64,000 nucleotides of DNA from Hanleya hanleyi (taxonomy: Eukaryota; Mollusca; Polyplacophora; Lepidopleurida; Hanleyidae), in contig JAVTVY010047934.1 of the NCBI GenBank assembly GCA_036873755.1, positions 1-64,000 of the forward strand, given 5' to 3'. The translations under genes were made by a program, and so were the position numbers. A model generated the notes under the pieces. It ran no database searches. It was not told the origin of the DNA and saw only the letters and a program-made list of their open reading frames with translations. Below are positions 10,637-20,564 of this stretch, in pieces (within the stretch, counting starts at the first letter, position 1; every line of letters begins with the position of its first letter).

Positions 10637-11656
10637 TCAGTTACACATGGCGTGTTGTGCCTTTCTAAGTGTCTCCAGCGTCGTACGCGTGTACCGACAA
10701 TAACTGTCAGACGACCATCGACCCAAAGTCTTAATTATGTGGTCCTGGACGCCATTGGCTGAACATGAGCTAGCTCCGCCCACACGAAATGAATGAGTCG
10801 TGTATTTACAAGAGTCATACCCAAGCCTTTGCAGAAAACATTTTAGTTTCTCGACAAAATATGCCCTCGTTAAGGGTTGGCCACTGGCCTCGATAAAAAG
10901 TGGGCCAGTAGGACTTTTGGTGTGAAATAAAGTTCTACATATCAGATATCGCTGCATGCTAGCAACTGGGCATAAGGAGTTATTTTTGAACAAGTGAACG
11001 GTAGTTCCTTTCCTAAAGGGATCGGTCTTGGAAGATTTTAGAGAGATAGAAACTCCAGATAAATCGGGGAAAAAACACGCATCTTCCAGACAGAGATGAA
11101 CGGACGAGTCAAAAATATCTTTGTTACGGACAGTGAACTCACTACATCGAAACAGCCCCAGAAACGCTACAGTAAAAACGGTTTCTAACAAAATGTCAGT
11201 AAATGGTGAAAACATACCACTGCGCAGAGTGGAGCACATTTGTGACACAATTTGAAATGTAATAGGTAGTCTTTCTAGTGTTGATTGGCCTTGTCGCTTT
11301 TTTATGCCCCTCAGTATGAGATTGAGACCGGCATATGGTGTACCATATACATCACATAGCGGACTTCTGAATCCTCTCCGTATGTACATGAACCGTATCC
11401 CACATAGATATAATTTTATCGTGCTCGCTTTCAACTTAAGAAAACAAGAACAGTGTGAAACGAAACGTATCAGTAAGTCTTCATCAAGCATGGGTAATAA
11501 ATTCCTGTCCCACATTATACCATATTGATCCAGGAATCTTAGGAGAGCTCTTTGACCCGTTAAATAACTATCTCTTGTAGCTGGGGCTAATGCATTATCC
11601 CAAAGATTTTCCACCTCATTGTTCAGATCATTATTGTTTCTTCGTATGGTGGACAC
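10637..11656 (-). CDS. Tyrosine recombinase of the Ngaro-like element
   Basis: A 339-aa uninterrupted frame. An N-terminal SAM-like core-binding region (residues about 25-110) precedes the catalytic domain. The catalytic pieces are visible in order: Arg in 'LFRCSEF' near residue 171, HSFR at 288-291, Trp in 'GRW' at 314, and Tyr candidates at 319/322 in 'SYCRY'. This enzyme cuts and rejoins DNA to insert the circular reverse-transcribed copy. Its start overlaps the 3' end of the RNase H frame by 34 bp in another frame, a normal arrangement in YR retroelements. All key residues are present, so this protein may still be active. Confidence 0.9.
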   Translation of the reverse strand: MSTIRRNNNDLNNEVENLWDNALAPATRDSYLTGQRALLRFLDQYGIMWDRNLLPMLDEDLLIRFVSHCSCFLKLKASTIKLYLCGIRFMYIRRGFRSPLCDVYGTPYAGLNLILRGIKKRQGQSTLERLPITFQIVSQMCSTLRSGMFSPFTDILLETVFTVAFLGLFRCSEFTVRNKDIFDSSVHLCLEDACFFPDLSGVSISLKSSKTDPFRKGTTVHLFKNNSLCPVASMQRYLICRTLFHTKSPTGPLFIEASGQPLTRAYFVEKLKCFLQRLGYDSCKYTTHSFRVGGASSCSANGVQDHIIKTLGRWSSDSYCRYTRTTLETLRKAQHAMCN

Positions 11657-12150
11657 GGTTGGGGCTGGCTGTTGGCCTGTGGAGCGAGCTGGCGAAATCT
11701 CTGAAACTGAAAACGTGAAAGACTGTCAGCTATTTCATTTTTTACCCCCGCCACGTGTCGGGCACGCACAATAAAATTACATTGCATGGAGCACAAGGCG
11801 AGACGACGCATCAATTTCATGATTTCTGCACATTTAGAACGGCCTTTTTGAATGATTTGCACCGTAGCTTGGTTGTCGCACATGAACACGATTTTTTTAC
11901 AAGACCACATCTCACCCCACAGTAAACAGGCAATTACTATAGGATACAGCTCCAATAAGGCCATCGATAGCTTCTGAGTATAGGCCTTGGTTAATTCCTT
12001 TGGCCAAGAACCGGCAAACCACATTCCCTGGAAATAACCACCGTAACCTCTATTTAGAGCTGCATCCGTGAATAGCATCATATCCGACGCGGCAGTAACT
12101 TCCAGATCAAGAAATACTGAAACACCGTTCCACGATTCTAAGAAATACTG
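11623..12150 (-). CDS. RNase H region of the Ngaro-like element, cut off by an in-frame stop
   Basis: It shares the frame of the upstream RT and is separated from it only by one TGA at 12153-12151. RNase H signatures are 'LFTDAA' (first catalytic Asp), 'LLELYPIV' (Glu), 'FMCDNQATV' (Asp) and 'RHVAGVKNEIADSLSR' (His/Asp end). The first ATG is at 12081, but similarity runs straight back to the TGA ('WNGVSVFL' precedes it). So RT and RNase H were one protein, and the stop is a point mutation or a read-through codon. Confidence 0.8.
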   Translation of the reverse strand, partial: QYFLESWNGVSVFLDLEVTAASDMMLFTDAALNRGYGGYFQGMWFAGSWPKELTKAYTQKLSMALLELYPIVIACLLWGEMWSCKKIVFMCDNQATVQIIQKGRSKCAEIMKLMRRLALCSMQCNFIVRARHVAGVKNEIADSLSRFQFQRFRQLAPQANSQPQPCPPYEETIMI

Positions 12151-13230
12151 TCACATTTTTAATTCCAATTGACAGGCTTTTGTGATGGTAACATGGTGAT
12201 GTAATTTTTTTACTGACTTTGCCAATGTTATTAGATAGGACACAAATGAGCGACCCAGCCTAATTGCCTTCGAAGCAAAGTTCATGTGACCGACCAAGCT
12301 AAGGATTTCACGTTTGGTACAAGATTTTCTACCCATAGTACTGGACAGGATTTCACAAATACGAGCTAGTTTCTCACGAGGAAGGCGAGCTTCCATCTTA
12401 TCAGAATCAAGGGTTATCCCCAGGTAATCCAGTTCCGTCACTGGACCCACAGTTTTGTGGGACGCTAAGGGAACGCCAAGTCGGCGGAAAACCATAGTAA
12501 TAATGGCCATTGTCCTCCATGCGATACGCCCAGATGGTTCCAAACTCAGGAAATCGTCCAGTAGATGATCCACACTCAAGACATCATAGTTGTTAGTCAA
12601 AATCCAGCAAATAGCACGAGGGAGAAGGTCGAATATCTTTGGACTTGAACGACAGCCGAACACTAGCCTTGTGTAAAAGTAATATCTGTCACGCCATTTA
12701 ATACCGTGTATGTGCCAAACACTAGGGTGCAGTGGTATTTGTTTAAATGCATCCGAAATGTCAACTTTACACATCAGTGTTCCCCTGCCGTACTCGGCTA
12801 TTTTTTCAATAGCATCATCCACTCTTGTGTAGGTGAGTGAATACTCCTTTTTGTCTATGAGATTGTTAATACTGTCTATAGTGCTATCGTGTGGGGCAGA
12901 AAGATCTACAATTAATCTCTTCTTGTTAGAGTATTTTCCTGTAGCAATCCCTAGTGGATTGACACGATAAACGTCGTATGGCGGAGTATCATAAGGGCCA
13001 ATAAGATAACCCTTCTCAAGTTCCTGGGATAGTAAATAATCCACGGTCTCGGGGTCACAGCGTGCACTCTTATTATTTTTGCTTTCGAACGATTCACTGG
13101 GGAACTCGCGAACCCCTGTCAAAAAACCGGTCCGTAATCCTGAACAGAGTGTGCGAACAAAATCTTTATCGGGATGAAATTCAAGCTCCCTTTCGAGGGC
13201 GTCCACGTTTATTGGGGTGGATACAAACAT
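12151..13230 (-). CDS. Reverse transcriptase of the Ngaro-like element
   Basis: A 359-aa frame with RT blocks in order: 'RLIVDLSAPH', 'MCKVDISDAFKQIPLHP' (first catalytic Asp), 'YFYTRLVFGCRSSPKIF', 'HLLDDFL' (the YxDD box, with Leu-Leu in front of Asp-Asp), and 'LDYLGITLD'. The LLDD form is typical of DIRS/Ngaro-type enzymes rather than Gypsy. It starts 10 bp after the gag stop and ends at the TGA discussed under RNase H. Confidence 0.88.
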   Translation of the reverse strand: MFVSTPINVDALERELEFHPDKDFVRTLCSGLRTGFLTGVREFPSESFESKNNKSARCDPETVDYLLSQELEKGYLIGPYDTPPYDVYRVNPLGIATGKYSNKKRLIVDLSAPHDSTIDSINNLIDKKEYSLTYTRVDDAIEKIAEYGRGTLMCKVDISDAFKQIPLHPSVWHIHGIKWRDRYYFYTRLVFGCRSSPKIFDLLPRAICWILTNNYDVLSVDHLLDDFLSLEPSGRIAWRTMAIITMVFRRLGVPLASHKTVGPVTELDYLGITLDSDKMEARLPREKLARICEILSSTMGRKSCTKREILSLVGHMNFASKAIRLGRSFVSYLITLAKSVKKLHHHVTITKACQLELKM

Positions 13231-13239
13231 CTCCGGCAG

Positions 13240-13764
13240 TCACTGATTGACTGGAGCCGGCGCAGATTGCCTGGGCCTTTGAACAGTGCACCTCGCAGCA
13301 CTGTGTTCTTTTTTGCAAATGAGGCAAATGTGAGCGAAATAGCAACGTGGTCTAGGGCATCCACGCTCGCCATTGAAATTGTTACAAATCTCACGGCCCT
13401 GATGGTTAACGCGCTTTCTGCCCTGTATATCAGTGGTGGACGATGCAGAGCGTTCGTCGGATGACCGGAATCTCGCATATGTACGTTCCGTTGCACGCAT
13501 GGGGCAGAAATCGGTCAGATGAAGCACGCTGTGGCATAGACTACACGACATAGCTCGACGACCAGCTGACAATGTCGTAAATAACATCTGATCTCGTACC
13601 GACCAGTCCACTTTCTTGTTATATCTGGTAAATAGAGTAGCGGCTCTCATGGTGAAGGCTTTATGGTAGTCGTAGAATAAAGAGCCGGGAAATTGAGCTG
13701 CCATTTCAGCTGTATCAGCCTGATAAAGATCCAGCGTCTTCTCGTGACAGGGGATGTTCTTCAC
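13240..13764 (-). CDS. Gag-like protein of the Ngaro-like element, C-terminal half
   Basis: Residues about 110-160 hold a CCCH-type finger (C-x8-C-x4-C-x3-H) followed by C-x2-C-x3-H-x4-C, a usual pair at the end of DIRS/Ngaro Gag. The middle carries an 'FYDYHKAFT.RAA' block typical of these Gag proteins. The frame has no ATG at its head. It starts with GTG inside a GTGA overlap with the upstream half, so it is really the continuation of the 13761-14459 frame after a one-base frame change. Confidence 0.7.
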   Translation of the reverse strand: MKNIPCHEKTLDLYQADTAEMAAQFPGSLFYDYHKAFTMRAATLFTRYNKKVDWSVRDQMLFTTLSAGRRAMSCSLCHSVLHLTDFCPMRATERTYARFRSSDERSASSTTDIQGRKRVNHQGREICNNFNGERGCPRPRCYFAHICLICKKEHSAARCTVQRPRQSAPAPVNQ

Positions 13765-14459
13765 AATAAAGTCTTGTACCGAGAGAAAGCCAACTGAAAC
13801 TCTAAGAGAGTAAGAGTTTTGTTACGTCTCGGATCATTAGAGCCCTTAATTTGAATTTGATTTCCCGCTATGTCAGTGATAGTTCTGAAGTCTGAGTTGT
13901 CAAGAGCAGGGGTTATAAGCGCTGCAAGGTTAACATATTTACCTTCTGTTATGCTCTTCCTCAAAGGTTCAGGAATTTCCACCACTTTGGGCAGATCATG
14001 GGAAGGAATGCCAAAACGGCCAGTTGTCCTCGCTTGTACTGGCTCGATAGCTGGAGGAAGGATGTTTGCCAAACCAACGGCAGTATTAGTAGGCTCGGTT
14101 GAGCATTGGAAAGGCTGATGTTGGTGTTGTTGTTGGTGTTGCTGCTCTTGCCTAGAAATGAATAGCTGTAGCGTGTTTTTCAGTTCGTCAAGCTCTCCAC
14201 GTAGTGAACGGATTTCACTGGGGGGTGTTATAGTAGGAGACATTGCCTCTTCTGTAGAGTGCAGGTCCGCATAGGTCATTCCTTCCGTACTAGAAATCGG
14301 CTGCGTATCTCCATCGGTCTCTCGAGTACATTGCATTGTAGAGAGAGGCGAAGTCAGTTTATTAGCTTCAGTGAGTTTTTGTAGCTCCTTCCTGCCGAAA
14401 GAACTCGGAACTTTCATTCCTCGATCACATAAGAAATGTCTCATCTGCTGGGTGTCCAA
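13761..14459 (-). CDS. Gag-like protein of the Ngaro-like element, N-terminal half
   Basis: A 232-aa frame that starts at an ATG shortly after A1. It has an N-terminal SAP-like helix pair ('MRHFLCDRGM...GRKELQKL'), a low-complexity Gln/His stretch near residues 105-120, and a conserved end 'LTLLEFQLAFSRYKTLL'. In related Gag proteins that end would continue directly into the next frame. The stop at 13763-13761 overlaps the downstream frame. A programmed frameshift or a simple indel are both possible; no classical slippery heptamer is evident. Confidence 0.7.
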   Translation of the reverse strand: MDTQQMRHFLCDRGMKVPSSFGRKELQKLTEANKLTSPLSTMQCTRETDGDTQPISSTEGMTYADLHSTEEAMSPTITPPSEIRSLRGELDELKNTLQLFISRQEQQHQQQHQHQPFQCSTEPTNTAVGLANILPPAIEPVQARTTGRFGIPSHDLPKVVEIPEPLRKSITEGKYVNLAALITPALDNSDFRTITDIAGNQIQIKGSNDPRRNKTLTLLEFQLAFSRYKTLL

Positions 14460-14651
14460 CTAGTAACGGTAGATGGCGCACGTTTGCAACTTTGTGTTTT
14501 TGAAGTTTCCAACTTTCTCTTTCGGCCCCTTTGTGAGCGTCCATTTTGTTGATCCATGGCTATATCTGATGATGACGAACAATACAGTGTAAATCCAATG
14601 TCCGTAATAATGACGAAAGTCTTGAAGATGAGAAGGGCGATGCAACCAGAA

Positions 14652-14836
14652 GGATAAAAAAACACATGTTGAGACTAACGGGGCGAAAGACTGAATGAAT
14701 CTGAGCCGAGAGAAGCCGAAAAAGTTAACTGAGTTAAACAAAGGACTTGGCGGGAATCTTAACTACCAATGGACAGTTAGTGGGCGTGTTCTGTATTCTT
14801 CCAAACCAAATTTAGCCATAGTACTAAATAAACAAT
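14652..14836 (-). repeat. Split direct repeat A1 (5' end of the Ngaro-like element)
   Basis: Nearly identical to A2 at 9811-9992. The outer border is where the two copies diverge, just after 'tactaaataaaca'. From 14837 to 15530 the DNA is AT-rich and I see no gene; it may be intron of the receptor-like gene. Confidence 0.85.
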
Positions 14837-15538
14837 CATTTTGATCATAATTGTGATATCATAGAGACAAAAGACCATGGGTAAATTCATAATGGCTAGG
14901 ACGAGAGATACCCGGGAAGGAAGCCTTATATTAGAATACTAATGTCCCTCCGCAGGTGGACTTGTTTGCTGAACATTTTTTAAACGTAGAAATTTCCCAA
15001 CTTGTGTAAATGAATAGGACAGATAGTGTTTTGTCATTCTGCGAGAACCTGTTTGCATGAAATGCACGTGAGTTTTATCAAAAGCAGACAAAATATGATA
15101 AATATCTTATTTTGGCAATTGTTAGTATTTCGCGCGAGGAATTTTCTATCAGAGCAAAAATATGATTAAAAGTAATAATCGTGATCCAAATGATTAAATA
15201 ATAGTAATGAAGAGGCATGCTAAGTTTGTTGTTATTGGTTCAATACTAATGACGGTGAACTGTTTTTGTTTCTCTAAAACCTGTCAAACATGTGCTTTTT
15301 CGATGATTATTTAATGAATTTCGGCATCAAAATAATCGAGATGGTCACGTGTTCAAATACAGATTGAGGGGGGTCGAAATGTGCTCTCCTGCATTATTGA
15401 ATGATTTACTTGAATTTTTTTATCTTATATATATATATTCAAAATGGAGATTTTTTTATGAAAAATGTCTTAATCATTAGGTCATTTATAATAGGTGTTA
15501 CGAATTAATAATTCAGGATTGGTCGTTTTATGTTGCAG

Positions 15539-15874
15539 GATTCGGCAGATGCAGAAGTGTACAGTCAGTGGGATGTGATTTTGCGGACTATGCTTCTGGA
15601 TGAGGATTTACATGCCTTCCATTTCAAATTACACAGAACTTCCGAAAAGAACACAGACTGGATCACTTCATGTGTGATGTTATATTGTGCAGGATACTCG
15701 CGCATATTACGCCTGTCTTCCAGGGTGAAGAATTTTAACAGAGCTGAGTTACTAATATCCTACATGTCTGACTTGAATTTCACCAAAATGTATCCCCTGT
15801 ACATGTGTTCATGGGACGAAAGGCAAGTAACATTTGGGGAACAGTTTAACGTTGTGGGAACTTGGCAATTGTGA
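15539..15874 (+). CDS. Candidate terminal exon of a receptor ligand-binding-like gene
   Basis: The acceptor 'tttatgttgcag' ends at 15538 and the frame is open for 111 codons to a TGA at 15872-15874. The pattern 'D-A-E-V-Y-x-Q-W', then 'LLDEDLHAFHFKL', then 'CVMLYCAGYSRILRLSS' resembles the middle of ANF-receptor-type ligand-binding domains ('...vvimca....ir.im..a...gm'). Phase 0 at its start fits the exon at 6945-7084 if the GT at 7085 is used. AATAAA lies near 16086. The early stop relative to a full receptor suggests a truncated or soluble form, or a pseudogene. Confidence 0.4.
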   Translation, partial: DSADAEVYSQWDVILRTMLLDEDLHAFHFKLHRTSEKNTDWITSCVMLYCAGYSRILRLSSRVKNFNRAELLISYMSDLNFTKMYPLYMCSWDERQVTFGEQFNVVGTWQL

Positions 15875-16139
15875 CGGTACGGGGCGGCATGTACAGGTTT
15901 GTCTGATGTTGGTTTATTCTATTAGTTGTATACGGATGTCCTTTTTCACTTGTCTGTAATCTTGTCCAGAAATTTTCTAGTATAATGTATATTGAGAAAT
16001 CTGATTTGACCAATGCAGCTTGGTGATTTTTTGCAGGTTGATTGTGAATACAATTAAATATGTCTCAACATCTTGAATGATTTAAAATAAATATATAAGT
16101 TATACTCAGTTTGTTTGTTATTTTATTTGCATGAATTTG

Positions 16140-16520
16140 AAAGTACTTTGATTAAAACGCTAGTGTTTTAATTATAAACACCTTTTCAAAGTGTTTTGTT
16201 TTTCAAAGTGTTTTGATTATAAACATTTAACAAGTTTTTAAAGTTGGGACAAGCTCATAAATACGTCAAGTGATTTATTTTAAAACAATTTTGAGTGTTT
16301 AATTATAAAACAGTTTAAGTGTTTTGTTTTGAAACACTTGAATTGTATTGCATTGAGACACTTCACGTGTTTTATTTTAAATCACTACTGTTTTAGGGTA
16401 AAGCACTGCTGTTTTAAGGCAAAACACTGTATTGGTTTTAAAATAGAACACTTCATATGTTTTTTAAAGTGGGGACAAATATGTGATTATAAAGTGTTTT
16501 GCTTTAAATCACTTTCAGTT
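16140..16520 (+). repeat. Degenerate AAGTGTTTT / AAAACACTT repeat
   Basis: The word 'gtgttttg..ttaaaacac' and its reverse complement recur about ten times with irregular spacing. There is no coding sense in any frame. It directly precedes the N gap, so the assembly here may be collapsed. Confidence 0.55.
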
Positions 16521-16569
16521 TACAGTGAAGATCAGAATGGGCCCGATTTTGTCCGCCTTCCTCGTAGTC

Positions 16570-16592
16570 NNNNNNNNNNNNNNNNNNNNNNN
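16570..16592. other. Assembly gap (23 Ns)
   Basis: A run of N. Reading frames crossing it are meaningless. Confidence 0.99.
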
Positions 16593-16859
16593 TTTACATG
16601 GCGGGAATTTTTTTTTCCAATGCACCAGCCATTGTGACCGAGACTGTATTTGTACGCCATGGACGGATTCCATCGGAATATTGCTCTCCAGAAAGAGACA
16701 GTTTACGATGTCGAAATTGTGACAGGAAAACTCTGTCACGGGAACACTCTTCCTATTCTACAAACCTAAACGGTCCCAGAGACGTCTACCTGGTGATACA
16801 GATTGAATAAGCTTTCTTACGTCGGAGAGTACTTGCAAGATATAAAACACAAGCGCCTA

Positions 16860-17640
16860 GTCCGTCATTCGATATTCAGTCGTCGTACATTTAATAATTT
16901 CCCCGTCCATAATCCGAAGGCCTAATTCATATGATAACATTAGCACAAAATTAGCCCTACCAGGCCCAGGGGAAAATGCTCCTCCCCACCGAACTTTCTG
17001 CGATATCTCCGGAACAACAAAAAATGGAGAGCTGAAACTCCGCATCTTTACAATTTATCATACTGGGGTCATTTTGAGCTTATTTGCATAACGCCCCGGG
17101 CAGGGGATCATGAAAAATTCAAGATGGCGGCCACATGGGATGCCAGTATGTTTTCGTCATTTTTTTTCAAAATTTCTGCTTTTCCGCGATATAAATTGGA
17201 CAAAAACTATTTTATGTCATATCAGATTAATATTTACTAATTTATCATGCAGTATTTGCGGAGAAATTGCATGAATAAAAAATATGCCCGAATAATCGAC
17301 CAAAAAATGCCGTTTTCTGAAAATGACGCCACTGAGACGTCATCAGGGCGACCATCTTGGACTGTTGACATTTTCTGGTGGTATAGTGTGGTCAGTTTCA
17401 GCTCCCTAGCTCAAGGGGTAAGAAAGATAATTAGGGGGGCCATTACGACCCCCAAGGCCTGGATAGGTCCCAAAATGTCCAGGCCAGATACGTTTAAACA
17501 CATAAATCATGGTATACCAAAAACTACGCTAATTTCCTGCAAGACAGTTTTCACTGATGCCAGCAAGACATCATGATATTTCAAAGATATCAAATCTGTA
17601 TCGCTGATGAGTATTCTTTATACATATGATATACGTTGTA
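16860..17640 (+). repeat. Dispersed repeat family, copy B (most complete)
   Basis: It runs from 'ccgtcattcgatattcag' through 'aaattcaagatggcggcc' and 'tcatatcagattaatatttac' to 'caaatctgtat..gagtattctt'. Copies A (6285), C (36064) and D (59430) match different parts in the same order, so this copy defines the family. No ORF above 110 aa. Bases 17641-17955 hold nothing recognisable. Confidence 0.7.
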
Positions 17641-17955
17641 AAGTCGTTATCTAAAGTATGATTTATCCCATTCACGCTTTGATTGTGACTGTTCTTATCA
17701 ACATTAGAAGAATCTTGAAATACATAGGTGCATGCGGCTGCTGGCCCCGTTAGGCGGAATTAGACATAAGTTACGAAACTTACCGCTATAGATCTTGACT
17801 GCTACGCTCGTATATTTCTATCATCATGCGATATGTATCGCCAAATTTGAGAAATTTCGAGTGAAGGCGATTGATGACATAGCCCAGCTTTACGAGTTTC
17901 TGCAATAAGGTTTCGTGGCGTTCATTAAAATAACACATGGTAAAGCAAATGCTAC

Positions 17956-18830
17956 TGTTACGTCTAAACGATAACAGAAAAACGCAACAGAAAGACTTGT
18001 GAAGTCGAGAATTAATAATCAACTATTTATTTGCAATACTAAAATCATACACAAATTAAGTTAGGTCAATATAGCAAACAAATGTCAAATAAAATCTTAC
18101 TGTTCAATGTTATACCGGTATATCTCTCAGAGTCCGTATCAACGTGCTAATCTCTATACAGTCCGTGGTGAAATCGCGTTCCTGTATTTCCACAGTCAAT
18201 AACGCTCAGCTGTTGTCCAGTTTTCGTCAGTTCAATCACGTAGATAATACACAGCGGTCGAACACAGCCAACAGGAATATATAATCCAGCAGTCAGTTAT
18301 CTCAGGCAAATGTTAGTCAATAGTGACTAAGTCGTTCGAATCTCCTCCTCGATCACTAAACTTCGAGCAATTTATAGTCTATTGGGGCATTCGGGATTAT
18401 TCTATCAGATATAGAAATTTCCATCGGTACAACAATGACGTGAGATTTAACCCAGATACGATTACAACAACTAGAGAAAGTTCGACATAATTAACCCAGA
18501 TAAACAAGTGCTTTCTCATTCCAGAAACGTCCATAGTAAACAACTATTTGACAGTCTATATATGCAGATGGCGCTCAAGTATAACTAACAGTATCATACG
18601 GGGTCTGTTGATGAATAAGTAGATGGCGCTGTTTAATACAGATCTTTCGTACAGCGGCCATTTGCAATATAGAATCTTCGAGAAAACAGGAGACACATAA
18701 TTCACTCACGATAAATCGGTCACGATTACGAGAAAATTCCAGATCATAACCACAGAACAGAAGGTTAACAAGTCCACCTCAGTTCCACAATTCTATAACT
18801 ATCTTCAGTGTCTAACTTTATAATGCAATA
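17956..18830 (-). repeat. 3' LTR of the Gmr1-like element (intact, about 875 bp)
   Basis: From 'tgttacgtctaaacg' to 'ctttataatgcaata'. It matches 27023-27226 plus 53227-54340 piecewise. Because it is uninterrupted, it shows the pre-insertion sequence at 18154-18159 (single CTATAC) and at 18553-18561 (single AGTCTATAT). A purine-rich tract lies just inside (minus-strand AAGAGGGGGAG near 18850). Confidence 0.88.
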
Positions 18831-18956
18831 TTACCATGCCACTCCCCCTCTTAAAAGAAGAAAGTTTCAAACTTGGAACTTTCTTGACAATTCAAAACAT
18901 TATTACAAAACCAAATCTATATTACAACAGCAAAAATATTGACAAACATATGTACA

Positions 18957-19523
18957 TTATATGCGAGGCAAACAATCAGCGATCAAATTGTCCTTACCCT
19001 TAATATGTTTGGTTTCAATATTGTATTCTTGTAACACCAAACTCCATCTCAACAATCTTTGATTTTTGTTTTTCATCTTACTTATGAAAACAAGTGGATT
19101 GTGATCACTGAATACAGTAATTGGCAACGATGAAGAAGTAACATAAACATCAAAATGTTGTAAAGCCAATATCATTGCCAAACATTCTTTCTCAATTGTA
19201 GAATAATTTCTCTGATGTTTGTCAAATTTACGTGAAAAATAACATATTGGGTGGTCTACACCGTCTATACCTTCTTGTAACAAAACGGCACCAGCAGCAA
19301 CATCACTAGCATCTACAGCCAGTTTAAAAGGTGAACTAAAATCTGGTGCTGAAAGAACTGGCGCGCTCTTGAGTATGGTTTTCAGTTTTTCAAAAGCTGA
19401 TTCACATTCATCGATCCAAACAAAAGTTACCCTCTTTCTTAAGAGCCGAGTTAAAGGTTCAGTAATATCTGAAAAATTAGGACAAAATTTCCTGTAGTAA
19501 CAAGCCATACTCAAGAAACGCAT
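18957..19523 (-). CDS. Gypsy RNase H domain (end of pol) of the Gmr1-like element
   Basis: A 188-aa open frame. It begins with the RT connection region ('CYYRKFCPNFS') and continues with RNase H marks: 'LAVDASDVAAGAVL' (Asp), 'RNYSTIEKECLAM' (Glu), 'VFSDHNPLV' (Asp), and the end 'HIKGKDNLIADCLPR' (Asp). RNase H removes the RNA strand from the hybrid during reverse transcription. In this element it is the last pol domain. A stop and small shift at 19530-19523 separate it from RT, so the polyprotein is broken. Confidence 0.85.
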   Translation of the reverse strand: MRFLSMACYYRKFCPNFSDITEPLTRLLRKRVTFVWIDECESAFEKLKTILKSAPVLSAPDFSSPFKLAVDASDVAAGAVLLQEGIDGVDHPICYFSRKFDKHQRNYSTIEKECLAMILALQHFDVYVTSSSLPITVFSDHNPLVFISKMKNKNQRLLRWSLVLQEYNIETKHIKGKDNLIADCLPRI

Positions 19524-19529
19524 CAGTTG

Positions 19530-20530
19530 TCACTTACATGTTGGTTTTGGAAATAGCGAGATAGCACTGACCTTAGCATCTACATGCTTTACCTGACCCT
19601 GACCTACAACATGACCCAAGAATGTCACACGTGCATGTCCAAATTCACTTTTTCCAAGATTGACTGTCAGCTTGGCAGCCGATTGAACAGTGCGCGAATT
19701 CTCTGTAGATGATCTTCCCATGTATTGCTGTGGACAATGACGTCATCAATGTAAGTCTCACATCCTTCCAAACCGGAAGTAACACGGTTGATGAGACGCT
19801 GGAACGTGGCTGGAGAATTTTTCATACCAAATGGCATAACTTTGTACTGGAACAGAGCCCCCCCCCCGGAGTGACGAATGCTGATATCTCCTTCGCACGA
19901 TCTGTCAGTGGAACTTGCCAAAATCCTTTCAGCAGATCAAACTTTGACACGAACTTGGCACTTCCCACTTTATCAATGCAATCGCCAATGCGTGGAATAG
20001 GGAATGTGTCTGTTTTGGTCAATGTGTTCACATTTCTGTAGTCAGTACTCATCCTGTAACTGCCATCTGGCTTTGGAACGAGGATACAAGGTGAACTCCA
20101 TTTACTATTACTTGGTTCAATGAAGTCATTGTCCAATAAATACTGAATCTCTTTTTTCAGGTAGTTTTGTTTAAAGGGATTCAAACGATATGGGAGCTGC
20201 TTCACTGGATTAGAATCTCCGACATCGACGTCATGTGAAATTGTATCAGTCCGTGTAGGAATGTCGGGAAACAAATGTTTATATTGCCTGAGCAGAGTTC
20301 GAAGTTCTTCCTGACGCGCTGGCTCGAGATGACAGAACTTGGAATCCAAATTAAGTAGAATGTCAGAGTTCTGTAATTTCGCCGCTGTCATGGGCTCTTC
20401 ACAGGTATCATTAGTATCAGGGTCAGAACTAACTATACTTACAGGATGGACAGTACTGTTAGTGCTATCTCTGTCAATGTATAACTTTAACATATTTACA
20501 TGGCATAACTGTTTGCTTTTACGCCTGTCA
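19530..20530 (-). pseudogene. Gypsy reverse transcriptase of the Gmr1-like element, frameshifted
   Basis: Blocks read in order: 'LDNDFIEPSNSKWSSP', 'DYRNVNTLTK', 'FVSKFDLLKGFWQVPL' (Asp), 'MPFGMKNSPATFQRL', 'YIDDVIVHS' (catalytic YxDD) and 'TFLGHVV'. Three breaks are seen: one at a run of ten C/G at about 19858-19867, one near 19680, and a stop near 19530. The head of this frame also carries the integrase end 'QLCHVNMLK' just before RT, which proves that INT precedes RT in one polyprotein. Confidence 0.85.
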
Positions 20531-20564
20531 GGAGTCTGAACTACATAATTAAGGTCACTTAGGC

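Larger units (their letters stand above)
9294..14836 (-). mobile_element. Ngaro-like tyrosine-recombinase retrotransposon with split direct repeats
   Basis: In element orientation (minus), the order is A1 (14836-14652), gag, RT-RNase H, tyrosine recombinase, then B1 (10450-9999), A2 (9992-9811), B2 (9750-9294). A1 matches A2 and B1 matches B2. This A1-[ORFs]-B1-A2-B2 arrangement is the hallmark of Ngaro/PAT-type elements, which make circular DNA and integrate by a tyrosine recombinase without a target duplication. None is visible here. Genes are largely intact but carry a frame break in gag and an in-frame stop between RT and RNase H. It sits between the receptor-like exons at 8557 and 15539. 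Confidence 0.88.

Noticed and set aside
16329..16739. Reading frames spanning the N gap
   Set aside because: They run across unknown bases and have no domain.
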